DNA from: Salinicoccus hispanicus
GTDB taxonomy: Bacteria > Bacillota > Bacilli > Staphylococcales > Salinicoccaceae
Length of the DNA stretch: 64,000 bases
Direction: 5' to 3'
NCBI RefSeq assembly: GCF_009831115.1
Contig: NZ_WUUK01000001.1
Span: 744,001-808,000, forward strand
In this document: one piece after another, positions 29,292 to 37,940 of the stretch
How positions within the stretch are numbered: the first letter of the stretch is position 1
How the letters are laid out: every line of letters begins with the position of its first letter
Notes under the pieces: model-generated
Database searches by the model: none
Seen by the model: the letters and a program-made list of their open reading frames with translations, nothing else
Told to the model about the DNA's origin: nothing
Made by a program: the position numbers and the translations under genes

Positions 29292-30515
29292 TTAAAGGGT
29301 CAGACTGCGCGCTTTCTGGTAGACTTCTTCCGGGTCCACCTTGATGCGGTTGACACCTGTCTGCATGGCAGCTTCTGCCACTGCTCTTGCGACACGGGGA
29401 GCAACTTCCTTATTGAAAGGGTCCGGAATGACATAGTCACTTGTCAGTTCGTCTTCCTGAATGAGATCTGCAATGGCCAATACGGCTGCTTTTTTCATCT
29501 CATCGTTGATATGCGTCGCCCTGACATCAAGCGCCCCTCTGAAAATGCCTGGGAACGCAAGTACATTGTTGATCTGGTTCGGGAAATCACTGCGTCCGGT
29601 ACCGATGACGAGTGCACCCGCCGCTTTGGCATCTTCCGGCATGATTTCCGGATTTGGATTCGCCATTGCGAATATGATTGGATCTTTGGCCATGGTTCCG
29701 ACCATTTCCTTTGTCAATGCACCCGCAACGGATACACCGATGAATACATCGGCATCCTGGATGACATCCTCAAGCTCGCCCTGCTTGTGTGCATGGTTGG
29801 TGAAACGGCTGACTTCCTTTTTGACATCATTCATGCCATTCGGCCTGTCTTCGTAGATTGCACCTCTTGAATCGCACATTATCATTTCCTTGACTCCGAA
29901 GCTATGCAGCAGTTTGACGATGGCCACACCTGCAGCACCTGCACCATTCAGAACAACTTTGATCTGGCTCAAGGATTTGCCGGTCAGTTTCAATGCATTC
30001 ATCAGACCACTCAGTGTAACGATGGCAGTACCGTGCTGGTCGTCATGGAAGACCGGGATATCCGTTTCACGGCCAAGACGCTCCTCGATTTCAAAGCACC
30101 TCGGTGCAGAGATATCCTCCAGATTGATGCCGCCGAATACAGGCGTCAGCAGTTTGACCGTCCTGACAATCTCATCGACATCGTTCGTATCCAGTGCGAG
30201 CGGGAATGAATCGACACCTGCAAAATTTTTGAACAGGGCACTTTTGCCCTCCATTACCGGCAGGCTCGCCATTGCTCCGATATTGCCAAGACCGAGTACT
30301 GCGGAACCATCCGTGATGACGCCCACAGTGTTGCTCTTGATCGTATAGTCGAAGACCGTGCGCTCATCCTCATATATTTCCTTGCATGGTTCAGCGACAC
30401 CGGGTGAATAGGCGAGGCTCAGCGCCTCTTTGTCTTTTATCTCCACTTTGGAATTTACAGAAAGTTTACCTTGTTTTTCTCTATGCAGTTCTAGTGCATC
30501 ATCTCTTAGGGACAC
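29292..30515 (-). CDS. NAD(P)-dependent malic enzyme
   Basis: Malic enzyme decarboxylates malate to pyruvate. The 407-residue protein has SLAYSPGVAEPCKEIYED, KGNSALFKNFAG-type segments and the Rossmann GAGAAGVAIVKLL. Longer in-frame sequence exists upstream, but GTG at 30513-30515 is preferred: AAAGGAAG is 7 bases before it and the result, SLRDDALELHREK after Met, aligns with staphylococcal malic enzymes. It is first in malic-gntR-accD-accA, coupling pyruvate supply to malonyl-CoA formation. Confidence 0.93.
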   Translation of the reverse strand: MSLRDDALELHREKQGKLSVNSKVEIKDKEALSLAYSPGVAEPCKEIYEDERTVFDYTIKSNTVGVITDGSAVLGLGNIGAMASLPVMEGKSALFKNFAGVDSFPLALDTNDVDEIVRTVKLLTPVFGGINLEDISAPRCFEIEERLGRETDIPVFHDDQHGTAIVTLSGLMNALKLTGKSLSQIKVVLNGAGAAGVAIVKLLHSFGVKEMIMCDSRGAIYEDRPNGMNDVKKEVSRFTNHAHKQGELEDVIQDADVFIGVSVAGALTKEMVGTMAKDPIIFAMANPNPEIMPEDAKAAGALVIGTGRSDFPNQINNVLAFPGIFRGALDVRATHINDEMKKAAVLAIADLIQEDELTSDYVIPDPFNKEVAPRVARAVAEAAMQTGVNRIKVDPEEVYQKARSLTL

Positions 30516-30533
30516 TATGATCTTCCTTTCTTG

Positions 30534-30548
30534 AGTGGTCATACCACT
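30534..30548. promoter_or_regulatory. Perfect palindromic operator of GntR/FadR type
   Basis: AGTGGTNNNACCACT is a perfect dyad with a 3-base centre. Its core fits the FadR-subfamily half-site pattern TGGT/ACCA. It overlaps the expected transcription start of the malic-gntR-accDA operon, so binding should repress. Assignment to the operon's own GntR protein is inference. Confidence 0.75.
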
Positions 30549-30552
30549 AATA

Positions 30553-30581
30553 ATATTAACATTATCCGAATTGGGTGACAA
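30553..30581 (-). promoter_or_regulatory. Promoter of malic enzyme-gntR-accD-accA
   Basis: TTGTCA, 17-base spacer and TAATAT on the minus strand lie between dnaE and the palindrome. Confidence 0.6.
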
Positions 30582-30586
30582 CAGAT

Positions 30587-33500
30587 TCAATTGAGCAGAC
30601 GTATGTCCGACAGTTCGATTTTCTGCAGTAATCTGTCAATGTTGGATGTTTCAATATTACCAAGCTTTTTCTGGTTGTCAAAATCAAATATTGGAATTCC
30701 TTCCTCTCCGACGATGCCTTCGAGCGCATAACTGCCGGAATTTCGTATGACAATCCGCTTCGTTGATTGGATATGGCTGTTTTTGAATTCATCCAGATCC
30801 TGCACATTTTCTATGATCAGCTGCGGTTCTGATTTACGTGTCTCCATCCGGCCCGATACTGCAGCAATCTTCTCGGATAACCTGTTATGGACATTGAAAT
30901 AGACTTTCGGAAATATGACGCCTTCCATCTCCTGGTGGCCATCAGCAATCTTGACGAATGCCATATTCTGTCCTTTTTTAGTGCGTATTACTTTTATATT
31001 TTCGAAGAAGACGAGATAGGTGCCCTGCTGCTTCTGATGGAGCAGTGAAAAAGGAATGTACTGCAGTGATTTCTGGATTGTAATGACCGGATGGTCGGAC
31101 AGGTAGAAGCCGAAAACTTCCTTCTCACCTTCCACCTTTTCAATTTCATCCATCTCTTCAGTGTAGCTGTATTCTTTCTTGATGCTGAAACCGAGGGTAC
31201 TGAGAAATGAATCGTGGGCGTATTCCTCAGTGTTCAGATCATCCAGCATGGGCAGAGTCTGGAGCATGGTCTTTCTGTTCTCTTCAAAACCGTCAAGCGC
31301 ACCGGAAAGTATGAGCTGTGTCAGCACCTTCCGGTTCAATGATGCTCCGCTGACACGTGTCTTCAAGTCGTAAAGGTCGGTAAATGGTCCTTCCTTGCGT
31401 GCTTCAGTTATGGCTTCACCCATGCGGCGGGTCATGCCACGGATCATCGAGAATCCGATCTGGACACCGTCCGATGGATGGTTGCTCCATCTCGAACGGT
31501 TGATGTCCGGCGGATGCATCCGAATGCGTCTAAGCTTCATTTCGCTGATGACCTGCTTGACTTTCACATCGTTGCCGAAGTGATGAAAAAGTATGACGGC
31601 GTAGAAGATATCAGGGTATACCGCCTTGATATAGGCAAGCATATAGGAAATCCGGCTATAGGCGACCGCATGGCTTTTCGGAAAACCGTAATCCGCAAAT
31701 TCGAGTATCAGATTGAAGATATGATGTCCGACGTTGCTGCTGTAGCCCTGCTCTACCGCACCCTTTTCAAACTTTCCACGTTCCTGTTCCAATGTCTCCC
31801 TGTCCTTCTTGCTCATCGCACGCCTCAGTATATCCGCTTCGGCATAAGTATATCCGGCGATCTTTGCTGCAATCTGCATGATCTGTTCCTGATAGACGAT
31901 GACTCCGTACGTCTCTTTCAAAATGTCCTTTATGTCGGCATGCGGGTATTTAACGGATGAAGGATTTCTTTTTCCTTCGATGTAATTGGGAATCTCCTTC
32001 ATCGGACCTGGACGGTAGAGTGCGTTGACGGCAACAATGTCAAGAAACTGTTCAGGCTTCATATCACGGATGACCTTGCGGATACCGTCCGACTCCAGCT
32101 GGAAGATCCCGAGTGTCATGCCGCGGCCGAGCAGCCTGTATACTTCCCGGTTATCATCCGGAATCTTGTCCAGACTGAAATCGGCCTCGGTCCGCCTGAT
32201 CTGACCGACCATGTATTTGAGCAGGGAGAGGTTCCGAAGACCAAGGATATCAATCTTGAGCAGCCCGGACCCTTCCACTTCATTCATCGGCCACTGGCTG
32301 AGCGTATATCCTTCGCTGAAAATGACAGGCACACTGCTGGTCAAACGTTCTTCACTCAGCAGGACACCCGCAGCATGGGTTGATGTATGACGCGGCAGCC
32401 CTTCTATCTTACGGCACAGCATTGCATAGATGCCGTATTTTTCATCCGCTTCCATGAGCGAATTGAATTCTTTTCTGGCAAATGCATCCTCGAGCGTCGT
32501 ACCCGGTGCATCCGGAATGATATTTGAAATCATCTTCAGTTCATCTTCGCCAAAGCCGAGCACCCTGCCGACATCACGGGCGGCCATTTTGGCACTCAGT
32601 GTGCCATAGGTCACAATATGGGCGACATTCATCTCGCCATACTTGTCAATCAGATATGCCACCACTTCATCCCGTCTCGTATCCTCAAAATCGATATCGA
32701 TATCCGGCATTGTCACACGCTCCGGATTAAGAAAGCGTTCGAACAGCAGATTATACTTCAACGGATCGATCTCGGTGATGTTCAAAAGGAATGAAACCAG
32801 ACTTGCACTGGATGATCCCCTGCCCGGTCCGACATAGATGCCTGATTCCTTGGCATGATTGACGGCATCCTGGACGATCAGAAAGTAGTCTTCATAGCCC
32901 ATCTCCACAATGATGTCGTATTCATATTTCATCCGCTCCATGTATCTGTCACTGCCATCTGTTCTGGCTTCGAACTGCTCGATCAGCATCTGCCACAGGA
33001 ATGCTTTCGAATCATTATTATTCTCATGCGGGAAATGCGGTAGCGTCTTCCTGGTCTTCGGCAGTGTAACGTCACATTTCTCCACCAGGCTCACATTGCC
33101 ATCCAGAAACTGTTTTTCCGCTTCATCCAGGTCGACCCCGGTCCGGATGAAGTCTTCACCCTGGCGGGACCCAAGATCTTCAGGCGCCATTCTTTCGTTA
33201 TCCCGGATGGCGTTGAGTACTATTTTTGCAGACAGGTCTTCCGGTTCGAGATAGTTCGCCTGCTTCATGTATACACGCTGATAGCGATCATCCGCCACTT
33301 CATGTGACGTGTAGCGATCTGCCTCGTCAACGGGAACCGATTCGAGCAGCCGGGCACCCTGATCCGTTTTGGCCACCACTACACAGTCGTGGATATTCCT
33401 GAACAGATAGTTCTCCGGTGTAAATGTGAGATCCTTATAGGAAAGCATTGCCGACAGGCGTACCAGTTCCAGGTAGCCTGCGGTATTTTTTGCAATCAAT

Positions 33501-33730
33501 ACAAGCGGAATGCCATCAAAGTGATCATCGACCCGTACCTCCATGCCGATCAGCGGCTTTACACCGAAATGCTCTGCCCGTCTGACAAAATGATAGATGC
33601 CATGCAGGCGGTTCGAGTCGGTCAATGCAACGGCGGTCTGGCCGTCACCGGAAATCTTTTTCAGCAGCGGATCGATTCGGATATTGCTGTTCAGAAATTC
33701 ATAGCAGCTGTGAACATTCAGATTGATCAT
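30587..33730 (-). CDS. dnaE: DNA polymerase III alpha subunit DnaE
   Basis: DnaE extends RNA primers before handing over to PolC in Firmicutes. The 1047-residue protein has an N-terminal PHP domain (MINLNVHSCYEFLNSN, few canonical metal ligands), the C-family polymerase core with GPGRGSSSAS (301-310) and the catalytic acidic cluster PDIDIDFED (342-350), a helix-hairpin-helix region, and a C-terminal OB-fold near 920-1000. AAGGGGG precedes the ATG. It follows nrnA by 16 bases. Confidence 0.97.
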   Translation of the reverse strand: MINLNVHSCYEFLNSNIRIDPLLKKISGDGQTAVALTDSNRLHGIYHFVRRAEHFGVKPLIGMEVRVDDHFDGIPLVLIAKNTAGYLELVRLSAMLSYKDLTFTPENYLFRNIHDCVVVAKTDQGARLLESVPVDEADRYTSHEVADDRYQRVYMKQANYLEPEDLSAKIVLNAIRDNERMAPEDLGSRQGEDFIRTGVDLDEAEKQFLDGNVSLVEKCDVTLPKTRKTLPHFPHENNNDSKAFLWQMLIEQFEARTDGSDRYMERMKYEYDIIVEMGYEDYFLIVQDAVNHAKESGIYVGPGRGSSSASLVSFLLNITEIDPLKYNLLFERFLNPERVTMPDIDIDFEDTRRDEVVAYLIDKYGEMNVAHIVTYGTLSAKMAARDVGRVLGFGEDELKMISNIIPDAPGTTLEDAFARKEFNSLMEADEKYGIYAMLCRKIEGLPRHTSTHAAGVLLSEERLTSSVPVIFSEGYTLSQWPMNEVEGSGLLKIDILGLRNLSLLKYMVGQIRRTEADFSLDKIPDDNREVYRLLGRGMTLGIFQLESDGIRKVIRDMKPEQFLDIVAVNALYRPGPMKEIPNYIEGKRNPSSVKYPHADIKDILKETYGVIVYQEQIMQIAAKIAGYTYAEADILRRAMSKKDRETLEQERGKFEKGAVEQGYSSNVGHHIFNLILEFADYGFPKSHAVAYSRISYMLAYIKAVYPDIFYAVILFHHFGNDVKVKQVISEMKLRRIRMHPPDINRSRWSNHPSDGVQIGFSMIRGMTRRMGEAITEARKEGPFTDLYDLKTRVSGASLNRKVLTQLILSGALDGFEENRKTMLQTLPMLDDLNTEEYAHDSFLSTLGFSIKKEYSYTEEMDEIEKVEGEKEVFGFYLSDHPVITIQKSLQYIPFSLLHQKQQGTYLVFFENIKVIRTKKGQNMAFVKIADGHQEMEGVIFPKVYFNVHNRLSEKIAAVSGRMETRKSEPQLIIENVQDLDEFKNSHIQSTKRIVIRNSGSYALEGIVGEEGIPIFDFDNQKKLGNIETSNIDRLLQKIELSDIRLLN

Positions 33731-33746
33731 AGGGAGTGTCCCCCTT

Positions 33747-34709
33747 TTAAAGTTTGCTGTCCAATGCTTCGATCAGCGATTTCAACTCTTCCTGTGAAGC
33801 AATGCTGACACCGCTGGCCAACGGATGGCCGCCACCGCCAAAATGTTCTGCGATGTCATTGATGACCGTCTCCTTGGAGCGCAGCCTGACACGGATATCT
33901 TCTTCTTCCTCTACCGCCATGAACCATATGCTGGCTTCATCGATTTCCCGGTAGATGTTGACGTGCATGCTCGCTTCATTGCTCGTAAGACCATATTCGG
34001 AAAGGGCCGAAGCGGGCACCCATACATACAGTACACCTTTATCCGTCATTCTGAAATTATTGATCAGATACCCTTTGAACCTGAACTGGTCGAGAGACTG
34101 CTTATTCATTTCTGTCATATCTTTCGAAGCATCGAAGTTGAACTTCCTCAGTTCGGAAGCCACCTTTAGTGTCAGCGTGCTTGTATTGTTGAACAGGAAC
34201 CTGCCCGTGTCCCCGACAATGCCTGAAAACAGCAGCCTTGCCGAAATATCATTGATGTAGTCGTTATCGAAGCCCCATGCATCCGCCAGGAGGAATATCA
34301 GCTCCGAAGTCGAGGATACGCCAGTTTCGACAATATTGAGGTCGCCATAGGGTTCATGATTCGGATGGTGGTCGATCTTGACGACTTTGTCACCGAGAGA
34401 GAGATCTCCATCGATCCTACCCACTCCGGCAGTATCCACTACGATGAGAAGCGGCCGTTCAACGGATGTCGCCGTATCCATTTTTCCAAGAAACTCCAAT
34501 GAAGCCTCACTCTCTCCGAGTGCCGTCACCTTCTTGTTCGGAAAAATGGACTTCAGAATCTCTTTCAGCCCGAGTTGCGAGCCGATGGCATCCGGATCCG
34601 GTCTTAAATGTCTCATTATGATGATTTCATCATAGTCATTGATCATGTTGAGCAGTTTTTTATAATTTTCTCTGAGAGATGGATAGTGATTCATATATTC
34701 TGTGAACAA
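33747..34709 (-). CDS. nrnA: DHH-family nanoRNase / pAp phosphatase NrnA
   Basis: NrnA degrades short RNA oligonucleotides and dephosphorylates 3'-phosphoadenosine 5'-phosphate. The 320-residue protein has the DHH motifs RPDPDAIGS, VVDTAGVGR, KIDHHPNHE and IVGDTGRF, and the DHHA1 segment GGGGHPLASG. The start is TTG with AAGGAG 8 bases upstream; an ATG five codons later is less well placed. It is cotranscribed with dnaE, as in staphylococci. Confidence 0.93.
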   Translation of the reverse strand: MFTEYMNHYPSLRENYKKLLNMINDYDEIIIMRHLRPDPDAIGSQLGLKEILKSIFPNKKVTALGESEASLEFLGKMDTATSVERPLLIVVDTAGVGRIDGDLSLGDKVVKIDHHPNHEPYGDLNIVETGVSSTSELIFLLADAWGFDNDYINDISARLLFSGIVGDTGRFLFNNTSTLTLKVASELRKFNFDASKDMTEMNKQSLDQFRFKGYLINNFRMTDKGVLYVWVPASALSEYGLTSNEASMHVNIYREIDEASIWFMAVEEEEDIRVRLRSKETVINDIAEHFGGGGHPLASGVSIASQEELKSLIEALDSKL

Positions 34710-34786
34710 TTGAAAATCTCCTTCTGTTTGGATTTACTTGGCTAATATAATAAATTATACTACATTAAGGAATGGAGTTGTATCCG

Positions 34787-35134
34787 ATGGAAATGTCTTA
34801 TCAGATTGCTGTATCCTTTCTTGTCACCCTGCTGCTTCTCAGCCTCTTCATGTTCATCGTCTATAAGATCAGGAAGATTCGAAGCGAACGTGATGTAAGA
34901 AAAGCATATTATAACAGCATATCCAGAATCTGGCTTGGTTCCCTGATTCTGTCCTTTGGTCTGAATACGATCATCCAGTTTCCTACAGCCGTATCCTATA
35001 TTATCGGTGCACTGTTCGTTGTCATCGGTGCTTATAATATATGGCATTTCAATGCTGCAAGGAAATATTTCAAAGGTAACATACCTATTGAAGATAAAGC
35101 ATGGGCAGATTTCAATCGTAAAGCCAAAAAATAG
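34787..35134 (+). CDS. ytpI: YtpI-like membrane protein
   Basis: This is a 115-residue protein with three hydrophobic segments (about 5-28, 50-68 and 72-90) and a positively charged C-terminus. It matches the YtpI family by sequence feel and by place: ytpI lies beside nrnA and ytoI in B. subtilis. GGAG lies 9 bases before the chosen ATG. Function is unknown. Confidence 0.82.
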   Translation: MEMSYQIAVSFLVTLLLLSLFMFIVYKIRKIRSERDVRKAYYNSISRIWLGSLILSFGLNTIIQFPTAVSYIIGALFVVIGAYNIWHFNAARKYFKGNIPIEDKAWADFNRKAKK

Positions 35135-35168
35135 ACAAGTGAACCTTCACTTGTCTATTTTTTATTTT
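35130..35168. terminator. Bidirectional terminator between ytpI and ytoI
   Basis: AATAGACAAGTGAA and TTCACTTGTCTATT form a 14-base stem with a 2-base loop and TTTTTATTT. Confidence 0.9.
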
Positions 35169-36427
35169 TCTTTGTAGTACTGGATAAGCAGGGTTGCTTT
35201 CGAATAGATGCCATCATCAGACCGCGCCTCGATCTCGAGCCTTAGAAACTGGTCGCCAAGATCCAGAATGCTGCCTTCGATGACAAGCTCCTGATAAAGC
35301 TGGACCAGTTTGATATTCATGACGTTGAGCGTGTCGATATGATAGCTGTATATATTATGATTACCGAGGACCACTTCGGTAAGGCGCTCGATCAGACGCA
35401 TGAATTCCGACTGTGCGATACTGCCATACTCGTCGGTCATGAACGGCATCACTTTGATATGAATCCGATTATCGTCGATCCTGATTTCCCTGTCGATCAG
35501 ATTCTCCGCAGTCAGGCCACCGCCAAGCTTCCTTGGCTCCCGTTGCCTGAAGACATCCCGCCTGTGCACAATGCCGATCAGAGCACGCTCCTCATCGATG
35601 ACAGGCAGAATATTGAGCTGATGCCAGCTCATCAGCTGCCTCAGACTCTGCAATGTACTCGAAGTGCTTGCAACAATGTCTGATACGAGTGTGTGCGAGT
35701 CTTTCCCATCAAGTTTCCGAAGCTCCGATGACCTGATGATTCCTCGGAACTTGCCCGCTTCGGTCAGCACAGTCATGCTGTCTGCCGGAAAGTACTTCTT
35801 ATCCCGACCATCTGCAATATCATATACATATTCATCCTGCCTTATGACAAGATCACTCGCCGTGATGACATTCGTCATCATGAGTACACTGTAGAGTTCC
35901 CTCTGGATAAGGGATGCCACGGAAAAAGTGTCGGCTGCAGTCGATATGACCGGCAGTGACAGCCCCTCTGCCCGCTTCAGTATTTCAGCATCAGCACCGA
36001 AACCGCCGGTGATGAGGATGCCTGAATGACTTTCGAGCGCCCGCCACTGGGCATCCTCCCGGTTCCCTACGATCAGGAGCGCTCCTTCCTCGAGATAGCT
36101 TTCAAGTGCATCCGTCCGCATCGCTCCGATGATGAACTTGCTGATCTCCCGATCAAGTCCACGGGTACCTGCGAGCACCTTGCCTTCAATCACCCTGTTC
36201 ACCTGTTCAAAACTCAAATTGCCTTCTATGTACTGCTCTTTCGGGGCCACTCGGATAGTGCCCACGCGTTCGATCGTTTTGACAAGCCCTTCTTTCTCGG
36301 CATCCTTGATTGCCCGGTAGCTCGTACCGTCGGACACTTCAAGATGCGCTGATATTTGACGAACGGATATCTTCGCGCCTTCCGGAAGACTATATATATA
36401 TTCCAGTATTTCATCATGCTTTGACAT
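35162..36427 (-). CDS. ytoI: HTH-DRTGG-CBS-hotdog regulatory protein (YtoI-like)
   Basis: This 421-residue protein has four parts: an N-terminal winged helix (1-60, KISVRQISAHLEVSDGTS), a DRTGG domain (about 70-180), a pair of CBS domains (about 185-310) that normally bind adenosyl nucleotides, and a C-terminal hotdog fold (about 320-421). YtoI has this architecture. The start MSKHDEILEY follows GGGTGA. It lies between ytpI and the metallo-hydrolase. It may sense a nucleotide or acyl-CoA, which is inference. Confidence 0.9.
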   Translation of the reverse strand: MSKHDEILEYIYSLPEGAKISVRQISAHLEVSDGTSYRAIKDAEKEGLVKTIERVGTIRVAPKEQYIEGNLSFEQVNRVIEGKVLAGTRGLDREISKFIIGAMRTDALESYLEEGALLIVGNREDAQWRALESHSGILITGGFGADAEILKRAEGLSLPVISTAADTFSVASLIQRELYSVLMMTNVITASDLVIRQDEYVYDIADGRDKKYFPADSMTVLTEAGKFRGIIRSSELRKLDGKDSHTLVSDIVASTSSTLQSLRQLMSWHQLNILPVIDEERALIGIVHRRDVFRQREPRKLGGGLTAENLIDREIRIDDNRIHIKVMPFMTDEYGSIAQSEFMRLIERLTEVVLGNHNIYSYHIDTLNVMNIKLVQLYQELVIEGSILDLGDQFLRLEIEARSDDGIYSKATLLIQYYKEK

Positions 36428-36447
36428 ACAATCACCCGACAATCATG

Positions 36448-36481
36448 TATAAAAATAAGGAACACCGCTCCCGGGTGTTCC
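36448..36481 (-). terminator. Terminator of the UPF0173 hydrolase gene
   Basis: GGAACACC and GGTGTTCC stem followed by TTATTTTTAT on the minus strand. Confidence 0.8.
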
Positions 36482-36507
36482 CCTTGATACCATTATATTC
36501 CCATGTG

Positions 36508-37194
36508 CTACTCAAAATCCACCGTTTCACCCGGTTTGAGCACCTGACAGGCTGTCGACAGCTTTTCTTTGAATGCATCGCCATCCTGTTTGATCGGCGG
36601 GAAAGTATTATAGTGCACCGGTACAGCAATCCTTGGTTTTATCAGTTCGTCCGTTGCGTAGACCGCATCCTCGACGCCCATGGTGAAGTGGTCACCAATC
36701 GGCACGAAAGCGACATCAAACGGACCATTCAGTTCTGCAATCAGCTTCATATCACCGAATATCCCCGTATCACCGGCATGGTAGATCTTTTTCCCATCCG
36801 CTTCAATGATGATGCCTGTAGGCATCCCCGTATACTGGATGCTGCCATCATCCTCTGTAAAACTTGAACTGTGGAATGCATGGACGAATTTGATGGAGCC
36901 GAATTCAAAAGTCTTACTGCCGCCGATATTCATGCCGATCGCTTTTACACCTTTGCCATCCAGATAGTCTGCCAGTTCCACCGGTGCTACAACTGTTGCG
37001 TTGTTCTTCTTTGCAATCTCGACGGTATCCCCAACGTGATCGTTGTGACCGTGTGTCAGTAAAATATAATCCACTTCGACTTCCCCAGCACTTAGGTCCG
37101 TCAGTTCATTGCCATTGATGAACGGGTCGACGATAGCTTTTGAATCATTATTTTCAAGCTGGATAATCGAATGGCCATGGTAGCTCAGTTTCAT
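36508..37194 (-). CDS. ytkL: UPF0173 metal-dependent hydrolase (YtkL-like)
   Basis: This 228-residue metallo-beta-lactamase-fold protein starts MKLSYHGHSIIQLE and carries the metal motif THGHNDHVGD and second-shell IYHAGDTGIFGD and VPVHYNTFPP. These are the normal ligands, so it should be active, but the substrate is unknown. AAAGGA precedes the ATG; upstream in-frame codons lack support. The position beside ytoI is conserved in bacilli and staphylococci. Confidence 0.93.
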   Translation of the reverse strand: MKLSYHGHSIIQLENNDSKAIVDPFINGNELTDLSAGEVEVDYILLTHGHNDHVGDTVEIAKKNNATVVAPVELADYLDGKGVKAIGMNIGGSKTFEFGSIKFVHAFHSSSFTEDDGSIQYTGMPTGIIIEADGKKIYHAGDTGIFGDMKLIAELNGPFDVAFVPIGDHFTMGVEDAVYATDELIKPRIAVPVHYNTFPPIKQDGDAFKEKLSTACQVLKPGETVDFE

Positions 37195-37293
37195 AAAATC
37201 CTTCCTTTCCAATTTAATATTGCATATTACTTCTTTACCCAAGCAGGTCTGATTCATTCATTATTATGATACAATTCTGAAGAGGTGAAATAC

Positions 37294-37872
37294 ATGAAAA
37301 CAATCATTCGCAGCCATGCACTGTCAGATAAGCATCCATCGGAAATACTGGCGCATAAAGACTTCAGTACGCCCAATCTTGCACTGCCTGCCATGAAGAA
37401 GATACTGAATCCGGAGGGTGAGCAGTTTGTCGCAGTAAACCATTGGGAGGAGACGGATCCATTCCTTCTCAGCAATATCATCATCGAAACCATCCGCATG
37501 CTGGACGATGCTGACGGCTTCATCACAGACCAGATTTTCGAGGATGGATACCATCACATCAACCTGCAGCTTGTCAGTGAACTGTCAAAAATTGTCGGTG
37601 CCCGCCACCTGATAGCCGGGCCGAGCTTCAGCAGAGTACCTCCATTCCTGCAGAGCCGACTTCTTGATGAACTCATCGATCATGATGTTTCCGGCGCCAT
37701 GTACGACCTTCGGGGGCAGGACATCGGTGACTACAAAATGCTGCAGCCTCTAGCCAAGCTGAAAATACATGCCAAGAAGCGCATTGCCGTCATACCGGTC
37801 GTTTCCGATGAACAGCAGAAGAATGCATTGCTTGGCAGCATTCCCTTTGATATCGTCTGCATCTCCGATTGA
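37294..37872 (+). CDS. Hypothetical protein
   Basis: This is a 192-residue soluble protein, mixed alpha/beta, with no signal peptide, no membrane segment and no Cys except one near the C-terminus. I do not recognise the family. Features are PAMKKILNPEGEQ, a segment HWEETDPFLLSNIIIETI and IAGPSFSRVPPF. AGAGGTG precedes the ATG. In the S. aureus layout as I recall it, a peptidase gene lies here before ald, so this gene and the next look like a local replacement. It is divergent from the UPF0173 gene. Confidence 0.8.
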   Translation: MKTIIRSHALSDKHPSEILAHKDFSTPNLALPAMKKILNPEGEQFVAVNHWEETDPFLLSNIIIETIRMLDDADGFITDQIFEDGYHHINLQLVSELSKIVGARHLIAGPSFSRVPPFLQSRLLDELIDHDVSGAMYDLRGQDIGDYKMLQPLAKLKIHAKKRIAVIPVVSDEQQKNALLGSIPFDIVCISD

Positions 37873-37878
37873 AGCAAT

Positions 37879-37903
37879 GTTTACCGTCAAGGTTCGGGGG
37901 AAT
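37879..37903 (+). promoter_or_regulatory. SigB-type promoter of the alcohol dehydrogenase gene
   Basis: GTTTAC, 13-base spacer and GGGAAT differ from the SigB consensus GTTTAA/GGGTAT by one base in each box. It lies about 40 bases before the coding region. AGTGT and ACACT (37904-37918) form a short dyad just downstream. Confidence 0.6.
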
Positions 37904-37940
37904 AGTGTATTCAACACTCAATTAAAGGATGTGTCAATGA

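Noticed and set aside
31573-33730. Possible PHP-domain nuclease activity in DnaE
   Set aside because: The N-terminal PHP region shows few canonical metal ligands, so no proofreading claim is made.
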